From positions 62,001 to 126,000 of the forward strand of contig JAIUNW010000010.1 in the NCBI GenBank assembly GCA_020161535.1: 64,000 nt of DNA. The letters are read 5' to 3'. Below, piece by piece: positions 50,351 through 60,210 of this stretch. Both the position numbers and the translations under genes were made by a program. The number at the start of each line of letters is the position of its first letter. Within the stretch, counting starts at the first letter, position 1. The notes under the pieces were generated by a model. That model was not told the origin of the DNA. It did no database searches and was given only the letters and a program-made list of their open reading frames with translations. Source of the DNA: Bacteroidota bacterium. GTDB taxonomy: Bacteria > Bacteroidota > Bacteroidia > Chitinophagales > Chitinophagaceae.

Positions 50351-51769
50351 TCAATCGGTATTAGCTGCTGCATGGCTTTTATTGCCACCAATGAAATAAA
50401 AAATGGGAATACCCAGCAGGGCAATGATCAATCCCGGCCAGGTAAAGCTGGGTTTATAAATGATCAGCAGTATACAAAAGGTCAACCCCATGAGGATGTA
50501 AATGATGGGCAATACCGGGAACCCGAAAGCTTTGTAGGGGCGTGGCAGATCGGGCCTTTTTTTGCGCAAGCGGAATATGCCGACGATGGTGAGCATGTAA
50601 AAACCGACAACCACAAAAGAGATCATATCCAATAATTGTCCGTATTTGCCCGACAGGCTCCAGGCGGCGGCAAACACACATTGCAACCAAAGTGCCCACG
50701 AGGGTACATTGTTGTTGTTGAGGGTGCCGGCTTTTTTGAAAAAGAGTCCGTCTTTCGCCATGGTATAGTACACCCTTGCGCCCGCGAGGATCAAGCCGTT
50801 GTTACAGCCAAAGGTGGAAATCATGATCAGGATAGCGATGGTATAGGTACCCGCATTGCCTATAATGGAATGGGCTGCTGCGATGGCTACGCGGTCTTTT
50901 TCGGCGCCGGCAATATCATTGAGGGGTAGCACGGCTGTGTACACCACATTGGTGAGTACATATATAATCGTAACAATCAGGGTGCCGAGAAAAAGGCTGA
51001 GGCCGATATTCTTGGCGGGGTTCTTGATTTCGCCGGCGATGAAAGTAACATTGTTCCAGGAGTCGGAGCTGAAGATCGATCCCACCATGGCAGCGGCAAT
51101 GGCACCCATGGCCGCCACTGTAGTATAATCGCCTAGTACACCATCGGCGCTGCGCGATTGCAGTTTCCAGGCATCGGTCCAGTTGGCTTGCCAGATATCT
51201 GGTTTGAAGGCGATCAAGCCAAACGCGATCAGTCCGAATAAGCTAACCAGCTTGGTCATCGTGAACGTGGTTTGAATGGCTTTGCCGCTTTCAATACCGC
51301 GGGTATTGATATACGTTAGTATGACGATGATTAGTATGGACAGTAGTTGGGCAGCAGAAATCTGCATAAAGCCCAGGTTCATGACGATATTGTCTTCACT
51401 CACTATCGGAAAAAGATAGGCCGTGAATTTGGCGAAGGCAACGCCTACCGCGGCAATCGTGGCTGTTTGAATCACCGAAAAAAAACTCCAGCCATACACA
51501 AAACCCATCAGGGGATTGTAGGCTTCTTTGAGGTATACGTATTGTCCGCCGGCTTTTGGAAACATCCCGCTCAGCTCACCATACGACAGTGCCGCGGTAA
51601 TGGTCATGAAGCCGGTAAGCAACCATACGGCGATCAGCCAGCCGGCGCTGCCGACGTTGCGGGTGATGTCGGCGCTAACAATAAAGATACCGGAGCCGAT
51701 CATAGAGCCGGCCACGATCATGGTGGCATCAAGCAGTTTAAGGGTCGGTTGAAAGTGGTGTTGACTCAT
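50351..51769 (-). CDS. APC family amino acid permease
   Basis: The 472-residue protein has twelve membrane helices and the N-terminal LDATMIVAGSMIGSGIFIVSADI, a hallmark of the LAT/YfnA-like amino acid transporters (unwound helix 1 with GSGIF). It imports or exchanges amino acids. Its closeness to the hydroxyproline genes suggests proline or hydroxyproline as cargo, but the family sequence does not decide this. It is the first gene of an operon of three. Confidence 0.92.
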   Translation of the reverse strand: MSQHHFQPTLKLLDATMIVAGSMIGSGIFIVSADITRNVGSAGWLIAVWLLTGFMTITAALSYGELSGMFPKAGGQYVYLKEAYNPLMGFVYGWSFFSVIQTATIAAVGVAFAKFTAYLFPIVSEDNIVMNLGFMQISAAQLLSILIIVILTYINTRGIESGKAIQTTFTMTKLVSLFGLIAFGLIAFKPDIWQANWTDAWKLQSRSADGVLGDYTTVAAMGAIAAAMVGSIFSSDSWNNVTFIAGEIKNPAKNIGLSLFLGTLIVTIIYVLTNVVYTAVLPLNDIAGAEKDRVAIAAAHSIIGNAGTYTIAILIMISTFGCNNGLILAGARVYYTMAKDGLFFKKAGTLNNNNVPSWALWLQCVFAAAWSLSGKYGQLLDMISFVVVGFYMLTIVGIFRLRKKRPDLPRPYKAFGFPVLPIIYILMGLTFCILLIIYKPSFTWPGLIIALLGIPIFYFIGGNKSHAAANTD

Positions 51770-51825
51770 GCAGTGTTTGTTGGTGCCGGAAGTTAGTTAT
51801 TCCTCTTTAACCTGCCACACCCATC

Positions 51826-53142
51826 TTAACCCAGTTTGGGCAAGAGGTAACCATTGTGATAAGATGCTTTGAGCAATTGGTTGGCATCGGCCGCATCAAA
51901 CTGACTGCTGCCATCATTCCAGGCCAATTTTTTGCGGGTGCGGAAGGCAATATTTCCCAATTGGCAGATCTGTGCCGTTTTGCTGGCTTCCTGAATGGGC
52001 GTGTGAATGTTTTCGGGTTTGTTGTTTCGAATGCAGTCGATAAAATTCTGGTGATGCAACAGGAGTGAATCGCCCTGCACTTTTTGCAAAGCGACTTCTT
52101 CCATTTTCTTGCCCTCGGGTTTTACATACCAGCCATCGCGATTCAGTACCAGGGTGCCGTTGTTGCCAATAAAGGCTGTGCCGTGGGTGAGTCCATAGGG
52201 ACCCAGGTCGATACCAGTTGCATGTTCCCAAACAATATTGAATTTATCATATTCGAAAACAGCGGTAAGGGTATCGGGTGTTTCGGATGCATCATCGGGA
52301 TAAGCCATTTTTCCGCCGGAGGCCATCACTGTATTGGGGAAACCGGCTTTCATACCCAAAAAGGCATAGTCCATCATGTGAACGCCCCAGTCGGTCATGA
52401 GTCCGCCGGCATAATCCCAGAACCACCTGAAATTAAAATGAAAGCGGTTGCCATTAAAAGGCCGCAGGGTAGCGGGTCCCAGCCAGGTTTTGTAGTCGAC
52501 ACCCGCGGGTGCTGTGCCATCGGGAAGAATGGGAACCGGTTTCATCCAGCCCATATAGGCCCATGATTTCACGGTGCGAATATTGCCCAGTTTGCCGCTG
52601 TGTACAAAAGCAATGGCGTCTTGAAAATGCGGGGCGCTGCGTTGCCATTGGCCGACTTGTACAAAGCTCTTGTACCGTTGCTGCGCGGCTTCCATCAGGC
52701 GACATTCTTCCACCGAATTGCCGCAGGGTTTTTCTACATACACGAATTTGCCGGCGGCGCAGGCATCGGTCATCATCAGGCAATGCCAATGATCGGGTGT
52801 GCCAATGATAACGAGGTGAACATCTTTATTGTCGAGCAGTTTGCGATAATCGCTATAGGTTTTAACGGGCGATTTGAGCTCGGCGGCGCGTTTGGCCAGG
52901 AGGTTGGCATCTACGTCGCAGAGTGCAATGCATTGTACATTCGGTACTTTTAACAGCGCTGTGAGATTGCTCCAGCCCATGCCGTTTACGCCGATCACAC
53001 CCACATTGATTTTATCGAGGGCCGAGAACCGAAGCGGATTGTGCGCAAAAAGTTCGGCACCAAATGCGGGCAATAGGGTTGAACCCAATACTAAGGAGCC
53101 TGACTGGGTCAGGAAGCGGCGGCGGGAAGCTGGCATATGCAT
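51826..53142 (-). CDS. Tat-exported Gfo/Idh/MocA family oxidoreductase
   Basis: The 438-residue protein starts with a twin-arginine signal (ASRRRFLTQSGSLVLGS). The Rossmann domain follows (INVGVIGVNGMGWSN, about 48-62), then the VEKPCGNSVEECR segment with its EKP lysine, and a C-terminal beta-sheet domain. Related exported proteins act on sugars with tightly bound NAD(P). It is divergent from the GH127 gene across 80 bp, so linked carbohydrate use is likely. Starts at 53142 and 53136 are both plausible. Confidence 0.9.
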   Translation of the reverse strand: MHMPASRRRFLTQSGSLVLGSTLLPAFGAELFAHNPLRFSALDKINVGVIGVNGMGWSNLTALLKVPNVQCIALCDVDANLLAKRAAELKSPVKTYSDYRKLLDNKDVHLVIIGTPDHWHCLMMTDACAAGKFVYVEKPCGNSVEECRLMEAAQQRYKSFVQVGQWQRSAPHFQDAIAFVHSGKLGNIRTVKSWAYMGWMKPVPILPDGTAPAGVDYKTWLGPATLRPFNGNRFHFNFRWFWDYAGGLMTDWGVHMMDYAFLGMKAGFPNTVMASGGKMAYPDDASETPDTLTAVFEYDKFNIVWEHATGIDLGPYGLTHGTAFIGNNGTLVLNRDGWYVKPEGKKMEEVALQKVQGDSLLLHHQNFIDCIRNNKPENIHTPIQEASKTAQICQLGNIAFRTRKKLAWNDGSSQFDAADANQLLKASYHNGYLLPKLG

Positions 53143-53224
53143 CGTTTTATGATAGGGGAAAATTAGCGAAATTATAATCAAATACCGGGCACTCTTTAAT
53201 AATTGTATTTTGTACATTTAATCT

Positions 53225-55633
53225 ATGAAGAAATTTCCCCTGCTTGCCCTAGCCGGCGCTTTGCTGGCAGGTTTGTCTGCCGGTGCGCAAACGATGAAGG
53301 CGGATTATCCCATCCAGCCGGTACCTTTTACACAGGTACATTTTCACGACGATTTCTGGGCGCCGAAAATAGAGATCAACCGAACGGTGACCATTCCCTA
53401 TGTGTTGCAGAAATGCAGGGAAGAAGGGCGCATCGATAATTTTTTGAAAGCTGCTGGTAAGTTGCCAGCCGATAAATATACAGAGTATCCGTTTGACGAT
53501 ACAGATATCTACAAGTTGATTGAAGGTGCTTCTTATTCTTTGCAGGTAAAACCAGATAAGGCGCTCGAAGCTTCGGTAGATAGCTTGATTGCAATCATTG
53601 CGGCGGCGCAGGAACCAGATGGCTATCTCTATACATTCCGCACCATGAAGCCGGCGAAAATGCACGATTGGATTGGTGAGAAACGTTGGGAGAAAGACCC
53701 GGAACTGAGTCATGAGTTATACAACTGCGGGCATCTATACGAAGCGGCTACGGCGCATTACCTGGCAACAGGCAAGAAAAACTTTTTGACAATTGCCATT
53801 AAGAATGCTGACCTGTTGGTAAGAGATTTTAGCGGCAGCAAGCTGCCTTATTTTCCGGGGCACCAGGTGGTGGAAATGGGATTGGCAAAAATGTATCGGG
53901 TTACCGGTAAAAAAGCCTATCTCGATCTGGCTAAATATTTTCTGGATATACGCGGCGATGGTCGCATAAAAGGTGCCGAATACAACCAGAGTGAAATGCC
54001 GGTAGTGCAGCAACACCAGGCAGTAGGTCATGCCGTGCGTGCGGCCTATATGTACACCGGTATGGCCGATGTGGCAGCGCTCACGGGCAATGACGGTTAT
54101 ATACATGCGATCAATGATATCTGGCAGGATGTGGTTGACCATAAACTATACCTGACGGGTGGCATTGGTGCCACGGGAAATGGCGAAGCATTTGGCGCGG
54201 CTTACGACTTGCCGAACATGAGTGCCTATGCCGAGACCTGTGCCTCCATTGCAAATGTGTATTGGAACAGCCGGATGTTTTACCTGAATGGTGATGCACA
54301 GTATTTTGATGTGCTGGAGCGGATATTGTACAATGGTTTATTGTCGGGCGTTTCGTTGAGCGGCAATAAATTCTTTTATCCCAATCCGTTGGCTTCCATG
54401 GGCCAGCACCAGCGCAGTGCCTGGTTTGGTTGTGCCTGTTGTATTTCCAATATGACAAGGTTTATGCCGTCGATTCCCGGCTATGTATATGCGCAGCAGC
54501 AGAACAAGATTTATGTGAATTTATTTGTAGCGAACACAGCCAGTATCAAGTTGCCGGCAACAACGGTACTTCTCGACCAGGAGACCGGTTATCCCTGGAA
54601 GGGTGATGTGAAACTAACGGTGCGCCCGGAGAAGTCCGCTGTTTTTGCGTTGCATGTACGCATACCAGGTTGGGCCCGTGGAAAGCCGGCACCGGGTTCT
54701 TTGTATGCGTATCTGGACGATAAGTTGCCGGCTGTTCGAGTAACCTTAAATGGGAAGGAAGTACCCGTGAAAACGGAGAAGGGATTTGTGGTGTTGCAAC
54801 GCAATTGGAAAAAAGGCGATGTGCTGCAACTGAGTTTTCCGATGGAGATTCAAAAGATCATCGCGAATAATTCGGTAAAAGATGACCGTCAGCGTTTCGC
54901 ATTACAACGTGGTCCGCTGGTCTATTGCCTGGAAGGCCCAGATAACCGCGACAGTGCCGTACAGAATATTGTGGTAAAAAAGGACGCGGTGTTTACCATG
55001 AAGTATGAGCCGGAATTATTAAATGGCGTTGATGTATTACAAACGATTGGAAGTTCAACCAGGCGGCAAGTCAATAGTGATGTATTGCTTCGTGCAGAAC
55101 AGGAAGTGACGGCGATACCCTATTATGCCTGGAACAACCGCGGACCGGCAGAGATGGAAGTGTGGATTGCGTATAATGATTCTGTAGCCAAACCCAAACC
55201 GGCGCCGACTATTGCATCAAAGGCCCGGGTGAGTTCATCACAAAGCAACAAGCGAATGTTGCGCGGGGTGAATGATCAGTATGAGCCTGCAGATGCGCAA
55301 GATCACAGCAGTGTGTACCTGCATTGGTGGCCGAACAAAGCAACAACCGAATGGGTGCAATATGATTTTGACCAGGCCTATGAGGTGAGTGGGTCAAAAA
55401 TATACTGGTTCGACGATGGACCTTTTGGCGGTTGCCGGATACCTGCAAGCTGGAAGATTTATTACAAGAGCGGCGATCAGTGGTTGCCGGTTGAAGCCAC
55501 CACGGCCTATCCGGTTACAAAAGATGAATACGATACAGTGAAGTTTAAGCCGGTAAAGACAACCGCCCTGAAGCTGGAGGTGCAACTACCGGCAGACTAT
55601 GCTGCCGGTTTGCACGAATGGATTGTTGATTAA
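53225..55633 (+). CDS. Exported GH127-type beta-L-arabinofuranosidase domain protein
   Basis: The 802-residue protein has a signal peptide (about 1-21, LSAGAQT). The GH127 (alpha/alpha)6 barrel covers about 30-560, with the zinc/nucleophile cysteine region GCACCISNMTRF (about 400), then beta-sandwich domains and a C-terminal discoidin-like part ending LHEWIVD, usual for this family. The enzyme should remove beta-L-arabinofuranose or a related sugar from plant-derived glycans. TGTATTTTG just upstream is a likely -7 region. It abuts the convergent AraC gene with no gap. Confidence 0.92.
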   Translation: MKKFPLLALAGALLAGLSAGAQTMKADYPIQPVPFTQVHFHDDFWAPKIEINRTVTIPYVLQKCREEGRIDNFLKAAGKLPADKYTEYPFDDTDIYKLIEGASYSLQVKPDKALEASVDSLIAIIAAAQEPDGYLYTFRTMKPAKMHDWIGEKRWEKDPELSHELYNCGHLYEAATAHYLATGKKNFLTIAIKNADLLVRDFSGSKLPYFPGHQVVEMGLAKMYRVTGKKAYLDLAKYFLDIRGDGRIKGAEYNQSEMPVVQQHQAVGHAVRAAYMYTGMADVAALTGNDGYIHAINDIWQDVVDHKLYLTGGIGATGNGEAFGAAYDLPNMSAYAETCASIANVYWNSRMFYLNGDAQYFDVLERILYNGLLSGVSLSGNKFFYPNPLASMGQHQRSAWFGCACCISNMTRFMPSIPGYVYAQQQNKIYVNLFVANTASIKLPATTVLLDQETGYPWKGDVKLTVRPEKSAVFALHVRIPGWARGKPAPGSLYAYLDDKLPAVRVTLNGKEVPVKTEKGFVVLQRNWKKGDVLQLSFPMEIQKIIANNSVKDDRQRFALQRGPLVYCLEGPDNRDSAVQNIVVKKDAVFTMKYEPELLNGVDVLQTIGSSTRRQVNSDVLLRAEQEVTAIPYYAWNNRGPAEMEVWIAYNDSVAKPKPAPTIASKARVSSSQSNKRMLRGVNDQYEPADAQDHSSVYLHWWPNKATTEWVQYDFDQAYEVSGSKIYWFDDGPFGGCRIPASWKIYYKSGDQWLPVEATTAYPVTKDEYDTVKFKPVKTTALKLEVQLPADYAAGLHEWIVD

Positions 55634-56524
55634 TCAGGATGCTACTTCGAGTGTGTGGTGATAATATGTTTCCACATACTCGGAAGGGGATTTGCCGATG
55701 ATCGATTTAAACACCCGGTTGAAGTTCGTAATGCTATTGAAGCCACAGGTATACGCGATGGTGCTGATACTTTCAAAAGCGCCATCGGTTAATTTCTTAC
55801 AAGCTTCGTTGATACGCACTTCGTTGAGAAAAGAAACAAACGTGTGTCGGGTTCTTTTCTTGAAATACCGGCAGAAAGCCTGGGGTGTCATGTGTGCCTG
55901 TTTGGCCACATCTTCGAGGGTAATCTGCTGGGCATAGTTCATCATGATAAAGTGATAAATATTTCCCAGGCGAATGCCTTCGTGTTCGCTAACGGTCGAC
56001 ATATCAGACAAGCTCGACAACTCTTTCAATTCATTTATATTACTGAAGCGGCGCAGGAGATCAACAAAACCCATGATCTGTTCAATGCCATTGTCGTCGG
56101 CAATGCTGTCCATCAGCCGGCTGATGGTTGATACCTGGTCTTCCGGAATGGCAAAGCCATTGCGGTGTTTCTGTAAAAAACTCTTGATGGTTTTGAATTC
56201 AGCCAGGTCAAAGAGGTGCTGCAATTTGCCGTTGGGGTTAAAAAAGATGGTCATCGCCTTTACCGAGCGCGGCATACCAGAAGAAAAATAGGAGGGATCG
56301 CTTTTAAAAACATGGGGCTGGTTGGCACCGATACAATAGATCTCATTTGACCGGAAGGGGTGCATATTATTGTCTACCACCAGAGTACCTTCGCCTTTTT
56401 GGATCCAGGTAAGCTGCATTTCGTCGTGCCGGTGCAGGTGGGGGTAGAAATAAGGCAGGTTTTCCCGTTGGATGATAATGTTCTTTTCTCCCGGAACAGG
56501 GATGGTGAATTGAAGCACTTTCAT
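55634..56524 (-). CDS. AraC family transcriptional regulator
   Basis: The 296-residue protein has an N-terminal cupin-like sensor domain (FYPHLHRHDEMQLTWIQKGEG, about 25-45). Two C-terminal helix-turn-helix units are ITLEDVAKQAHMTPQAFCRYFKKRT and ISTIAYTCGFNSITNFNRVFKS. Such proteins bind direct repeats about two helical turns apart; three GGTTAAAA repeats of that spacing lie 76-126 bp upstream of its start. It probably responds to a sugar and controls itself and perhaps the GH127 gene or the secreted protein at 56831. Confidence 0.93.
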   Translation of the reverse strand: MKVLQFTIPVPGEKNIIIQRENLPYFYPHLHRHDEMQLTWIQKGEGTLVVDNNMHPFRSNEIYCIGANQPHVFKSDPSYFSSGMPRSVKAMTIFFNPNGKLQHLFDLAEFKTIKSFLQKHRNGFAIPEDQVSTISRLMDSIADDNGIEQIMGFVDLLRRFSNINELKELSSLSDMSTVSEHEGIRLGNIYHFIMMNYAQQITLEDVAKQAHMTPQAFCRYFKKRTRHTFVSFLNEVRINEACKKLTDGAFESISTIAYTCGFNSITNFNRVFKSIIGKSPSEYVETYYHHTLEVAS

Positions 56525-56830
56525 ACATGTGTGTGTTTGCAGTTAGTGGCGTAGTAGGATAAGAAATTTACCGAAAAATCTCTGAAAATAGTATCAATGG
56601 GTTAAAATATTGCTGTCACCGGTTAAAAAACGGGCCATGACGGGTTAAAATCTCACTATTAGCGTCATTTTCGACAAATAACCAAAATGGCATCAAGCGG
56701 GTATTGCAGGTTTTCGTCAGGCTTGTTACATTTGCCTCATCTCCAATTCTGACATCCCCCGAAAGACGACTCCGATTTTCTTGCTGAAAAGCCAACCAAC
56801 CTTGGTTTGTTTACCCTTTGTTATATTACT
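56525..56830. other. Regulatory spacer between araC-type gene and secreted protein gene
   Basis: This 306-bp divergent spacer has no believable gene. It holds the GGTTAAAA repeats (56600-56650), a TAAATTTC -7-like box for the AraC gene (about 56563-56570), and an ACCCTTTG sequence (about 56812) before the gene at 56831. Confidence 0.5.
56600..56650. promoter_or_regulatory. Three phased direct repeats GGTTAAAA, likely AraC sites
   Basis: GGTTAAAA occurs at 56600-56607, 56621-56628 and 56643-56650, that is, 21 and 22 bp apart, on one face of the helix. The first and third share GGGTTAAAAT. They lie upstream of an AraC regulator gene, whose class binds such direct repeats. Confidence 0.6.
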
Positions 56831-59800
56831 ATGCACACCTTATACCGAAAAAAAACTCCTATCCTGCATTGTCAAACTACCGTTACGCATAGATATCGTT
56901 TTTTTCTAAAGTTCTTACCTACCGTGTTCCTGGCACTCCTGCTCGTTCAGGGCTTCGGCCAGGTCAGTAATGAAATTGTTACCGAAAATGCCAAACCTGG
57001 CGCCGACAAAACGGAGTGGGATGTGTCGGAGATTTTTTATGATGCCCAGGGGCATATGAACGACAAATACAACCGTTCGACAGATGCTATTTGCGGTTTT
57101 GCGACAGACATCAGCGTGAACCGCGGAAGTCGCATCGGGTTCAAAGTCAGGTCTCCTTATTCCTACACTTTTCGGCTCTACCGGCTCGGCTGGTATGGGG
57201 GCAAAGGAGCAAGGCTGATTCAAGACTTTCAAGGTTTTGGACCTTCGACGCAGCCGTCAGTTACTACCGACCAGGTTACGGGACGGGTGTCTTGCAGCAA
57301 CTGGACAGAAACACAACATTGGGATGTACCTGCAGACGCCGTGCCTGGCATATATGTCGTTAAGATATTCCTTACAAACGACGTGTATTACGCAAATCAT
57401 ATTGCCTTTGTGGTTAGAAATGATGCTTCCACCGCGTCGGTACTGTTCAAAACCTCCGATGCAACCTGGCAGGCGTATAATTTTTTTGGCGACATGAGTG
57501 CTTACAAAGGATTCTCACCAGGAACGCCCAACATGATTGCGCATAAATCCAGTTATGACCGACCATTTGATACAAGGGATGGTCGCGCGGTGAGCCCCTG
57601 GGGCGACTGGCTTTTTAACGCAGAATATCCCATGATTCGCTTTATGGAGCGAAATGGGTATGATATGACCTATACCACCGATGTTGATATGGACCGGGCT
57701 GCTACTTCGCCTATTAACGCGAACACCAAGGTCTTTTTGTCGGTCGGACACGATGAATATTGGTCATTGAACCTGAGAAACCGGGTAGAAGCAGCTCGGG
57801 CATCGGGCGTTCATCTTGCGTTTTTGTCTGGCAACGAAGCCTACTGGAAAATTCGTTGGGAAGACAATCATCGAACGATGGTTTGTTACAAAGAAGGGTC
57901 ACCCATCAACGGCATTGGTGAAAATATGTGCTACAGCAACTGCGACCCCCAAACACCCTGGACGGGCCTGTGGCGTGCCGGCGGTACGGGTTCAGACGCC
58001 AACCAGCCGGAAAATGCGTTAACCGGGCAGATCGGTTGGGAAAACTCCATTTCAGATATTGCGGTTCCGTCGCTGTATGCACCGTTGCGTTTGTGGCGAA
58101 ATTCGCCGGTCGCAGCCTTGTCTGCCGGCAATTATACATTGTCGATGGCATCGCTGGGTTATGAGTGGGACAGTGATCGCGACGACTTCTTGTCGTATTA
58201 TCCGAAAGGCAGGGTACAATTGTCCACCACCATGTTCAATGGAAGAACCCATCACCTAAGCTTGTATAGAGACAAGACCAGCCATGCACTCGTTTTTGGT
58301 GCGGGATCTATTCAATTCACCTGGGGCCTCGACGCAACACACGACTATACCGATGGCTATGATGAATCTGTTGCGAACCCTGCTACCCAGCAATTTGTGG
58401 TTAATCTATTGGCTGAAATGGGTGTTTCAGCCAATACCCTAATGCCGGGTTTGACGGCTGTTACCGCATTTGGCGATCAAACAGCGCCTACTACCACCAT
58501 AACACAACCGGCTAACAACGCCGATTTCCAACCCAATCAACAAGTTGTTTTTTCGGGCACTTCTACAGACGCCGGCAACGGAGCCATGATGGGTGGGATG
58601 GAAATATCGATCGACAATGGACAAACCTGGACCAGGCTACCTGATCAGCAATTTGCCGGTACCATTAATTGGTCGTACAGTTTTGTGCCACCGTCAAACG
58701 GCACCTATACACTTAAAGTAAGGGGCTTTGACGACTTGGGTAATTTGGAAAACATCGACGGATCGTCGGTGGCGCTGACCAGAACCATTACGGTCAGCAA
58801 CCCTGCCGGCTGCGATCCGATTAGTCCGCAGCTAGTAGCAAGCAGCCTGACACTTTGCCCCTCAAGAACAGTTGATTTCAGTATCACCAATGTAAGTGCA
58901 GCCGATGCGCCATATACGGTGGTGGTTAACGGGCAAACATTTACCAATGTAACTCCCAATACCACATTTTTCACCCTGGACCAAAACAGCATTTTTGAAC
59001 AGCATGTTTTCAACGAATCAACCCAATCCGAATCCATACAAACGCTAACCAATAACCCATCTGTAGGGGTTGATGTGGGCATGTTGTTTAGAACTGGTTA
59101 CGATGGATACATTACTGGTGTTCGTTATTATCATACCGGACCGGCAATGACGACGGCCGACAAAGCGCATATCGGCAAACTATATACCGCTTCTGGTGCA
59201 CAACTGGCGTTGGTTTATTTTCCCGAGCCTTCTGGAACTGGTTGGCAGTCGGCTTATTTTTCTAACCCTGTTGAAATTTCGGCTAATACCGATTATGTGG
59301 TATCGGTACTTCACCAGAATGGTTATTATGCGAGCACCCCGAACTTTTTTAGCGAGAACAAATACAGCGCAAGCCAGGACCTTTGGGCGTTAAAAAATGC
59401 AGAAAGTGTAATCAATGGGCGCATTCGATATGGCGATAATAACTCGCATGAAATGCCAGTGAATTCAACCAACAGCACCAACTATTGGGTGGATGTCATT
59501 TATCACCGAAAAGCGAATGTTGGCGCTACCGATTATAACCTAACAAGCATAACAAGCGCCGCCAATTGTAGAACAGAATCAGTGAGTCCGCCATTAAGCT
59601 CAGTAACCATTAACTCCGGTACTACCTGCGAAGCCCTGCCTGTTCGCTTCCTCAGCTTTACCGGCAGGTTGCAAAACAGCGATGTGGTACTTGACTGGTC
59701 AACAGCCATGGAGTCGATCAATGACAAGTTTGTGGTGGAGCGCAGCAAAGATGGCAATAGCTTTACCGCTGTTGGCGAAGTGAAGGGCCATTACAATAGC

Positions 59801-60199
59801 ACGGTTGTACAGTATTATTCTTTCACCGATCCGAAAATAACGCCGGGCACTTATCAATATCGCCTCAAGCAGGTTGATGTGAATGGTAACTTCTCTTATT
59901 CCAACACGATTTCGATAACCCTGGCGGGTGGCGACAATTTCGCTTTGGAACAGAATAGCCCCAACCCATTGTCAACAACAACGGTAATTGAATACTATGT
60001 GCCGCATACCAGCCATATTACCATCATGTTGATGGATATAAATGGCAAACCCATTCGTCAGTTGGTATCCGGCCAGCAAGTGAAGGGTAAGTACAATTTC
60101 AGTTTGTCGAAGGGCAACCTCGCAGCAGGTGTGTATTTGTATCGATTAACGGCAGATGATATGAAAGTATCCATCACCCAAAAAATGGTTGTTCAATAA
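56831..60199 (+). CDS. T9SS-secreted protein with N,N-dimethylformamidase large-subunit-like domain
   Basis: The 1122-residue protein has an N-terminal export signal (hydrophobic FLALLLVQGFGQ, about 36-47). The N,N-dimethylformamidase beta-subunit-like domain covers about 60-550 (YRLGWYGGKGARL, SVGHDEYWSLNLRNRVE, LSGNEAYWKIRWE). An Ig-like segment about 560-660, a DUF4082-type domain about 740-900 and a T9SS type A sorting domain (FALEQNSPNPLS... to the end) follow. The sorting domain implies cell-surface or extracellular location. The DMFase-like fold does not prove amidase action; polysaccharide-related roles are possible. An ATG at 56807 is an alternative start. Confidence 0.87.
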   Translation: MHTLYRKKTPILHCQTTVTHRYRFFLKFLPTVFLALLLVQGFGQVSNEIVTENAKPGADKTEWDVSEIFYDAQGHMNDKYNRSTDAICGFATDISVNRGSRIGFKVRSPYSYTFRLYRLGWYGGKGARLIQDFQGFGPSTQPSVTTDQVTGRVSCSNWTETQHWDVPADAVPGIYVVKIFLTNDVYYANHIAFVVRNDASTASVLFKTSDATWQAYNFFGDMSAYKGFSPGTPNMIAHKSSYDRPFDTRDGRAVSPWGDWLFNAEYPMIRFMERNGYDMTYTTDVDMDRAATSPINANTKVFLSVGHDEYWSLNLRNRVEAARASGVHLAFLSGNEAYWKIRWEDNHRTMVCYKEGSPINGIGENMCYSNCDPQTPWTGLWRAGGTGSDANQPENALTGQIGWENSISDIAVPSLYAPLRLWRNSPVAALSAGNYTLSMASLGYEWDSDRDDFLSYYPKGRVQLSTTMFNGRTHHLSLYRDKTSHALVFGAGSIQFTWGLDATHDYTDGYDESVANPATQQFVVNLLAEMGVSANTLMPGLTAVTAFGDQTAPTTTITQPANNADFQPNQQVVFSGTSTDAGNGAMMGGMEISIDNGQTWTRLPDQQFAGTINWSYSFVPPSNGTYTLKVRGFDDLGNLENIDGSSVALTRTITVSNPAGCDPISPQLVASSLTLCPSRTVDFSITNVSAADAPYTVVVNGQTFTNVTPNTTFFTLDQNSIFEQHVFNESTQSESIQTLTNNPSVGVDVGMLFRTGYDGYITGVRYYHTGPAMTTADKAHIGKLYTASGAQLALVYFPEPSGTGWQSAYFSNPVEISANTDYVVSVLHQNGYYASTPNFFSENKYSASQDLWALKNAESVINGRIRYGDNNSHEMPVNSTNSTNYWVDVIYHRKANVGATDYNLTSITSAANCRTESVSPPLSSVTINSGTTCEALPVRFLSFTGRLQNSDVVLDWSTAMESINDKFVVERSKDGNSFTAVGEVKGHYNSTVVQYYSFTDPKITPGTYQYRLKQVDVNGNFSYSNTISITLAGGDNFALEQNSPNPLSTTTVIEYYVPHTSHITIMLMDINGKPIRQLVSGQQVKGKYNFSLSKGNLAAGVYLYRLTADDMKVSITQKMVVQ

Positions 60200-60210
60200 A
60201 ACGATGAAAT

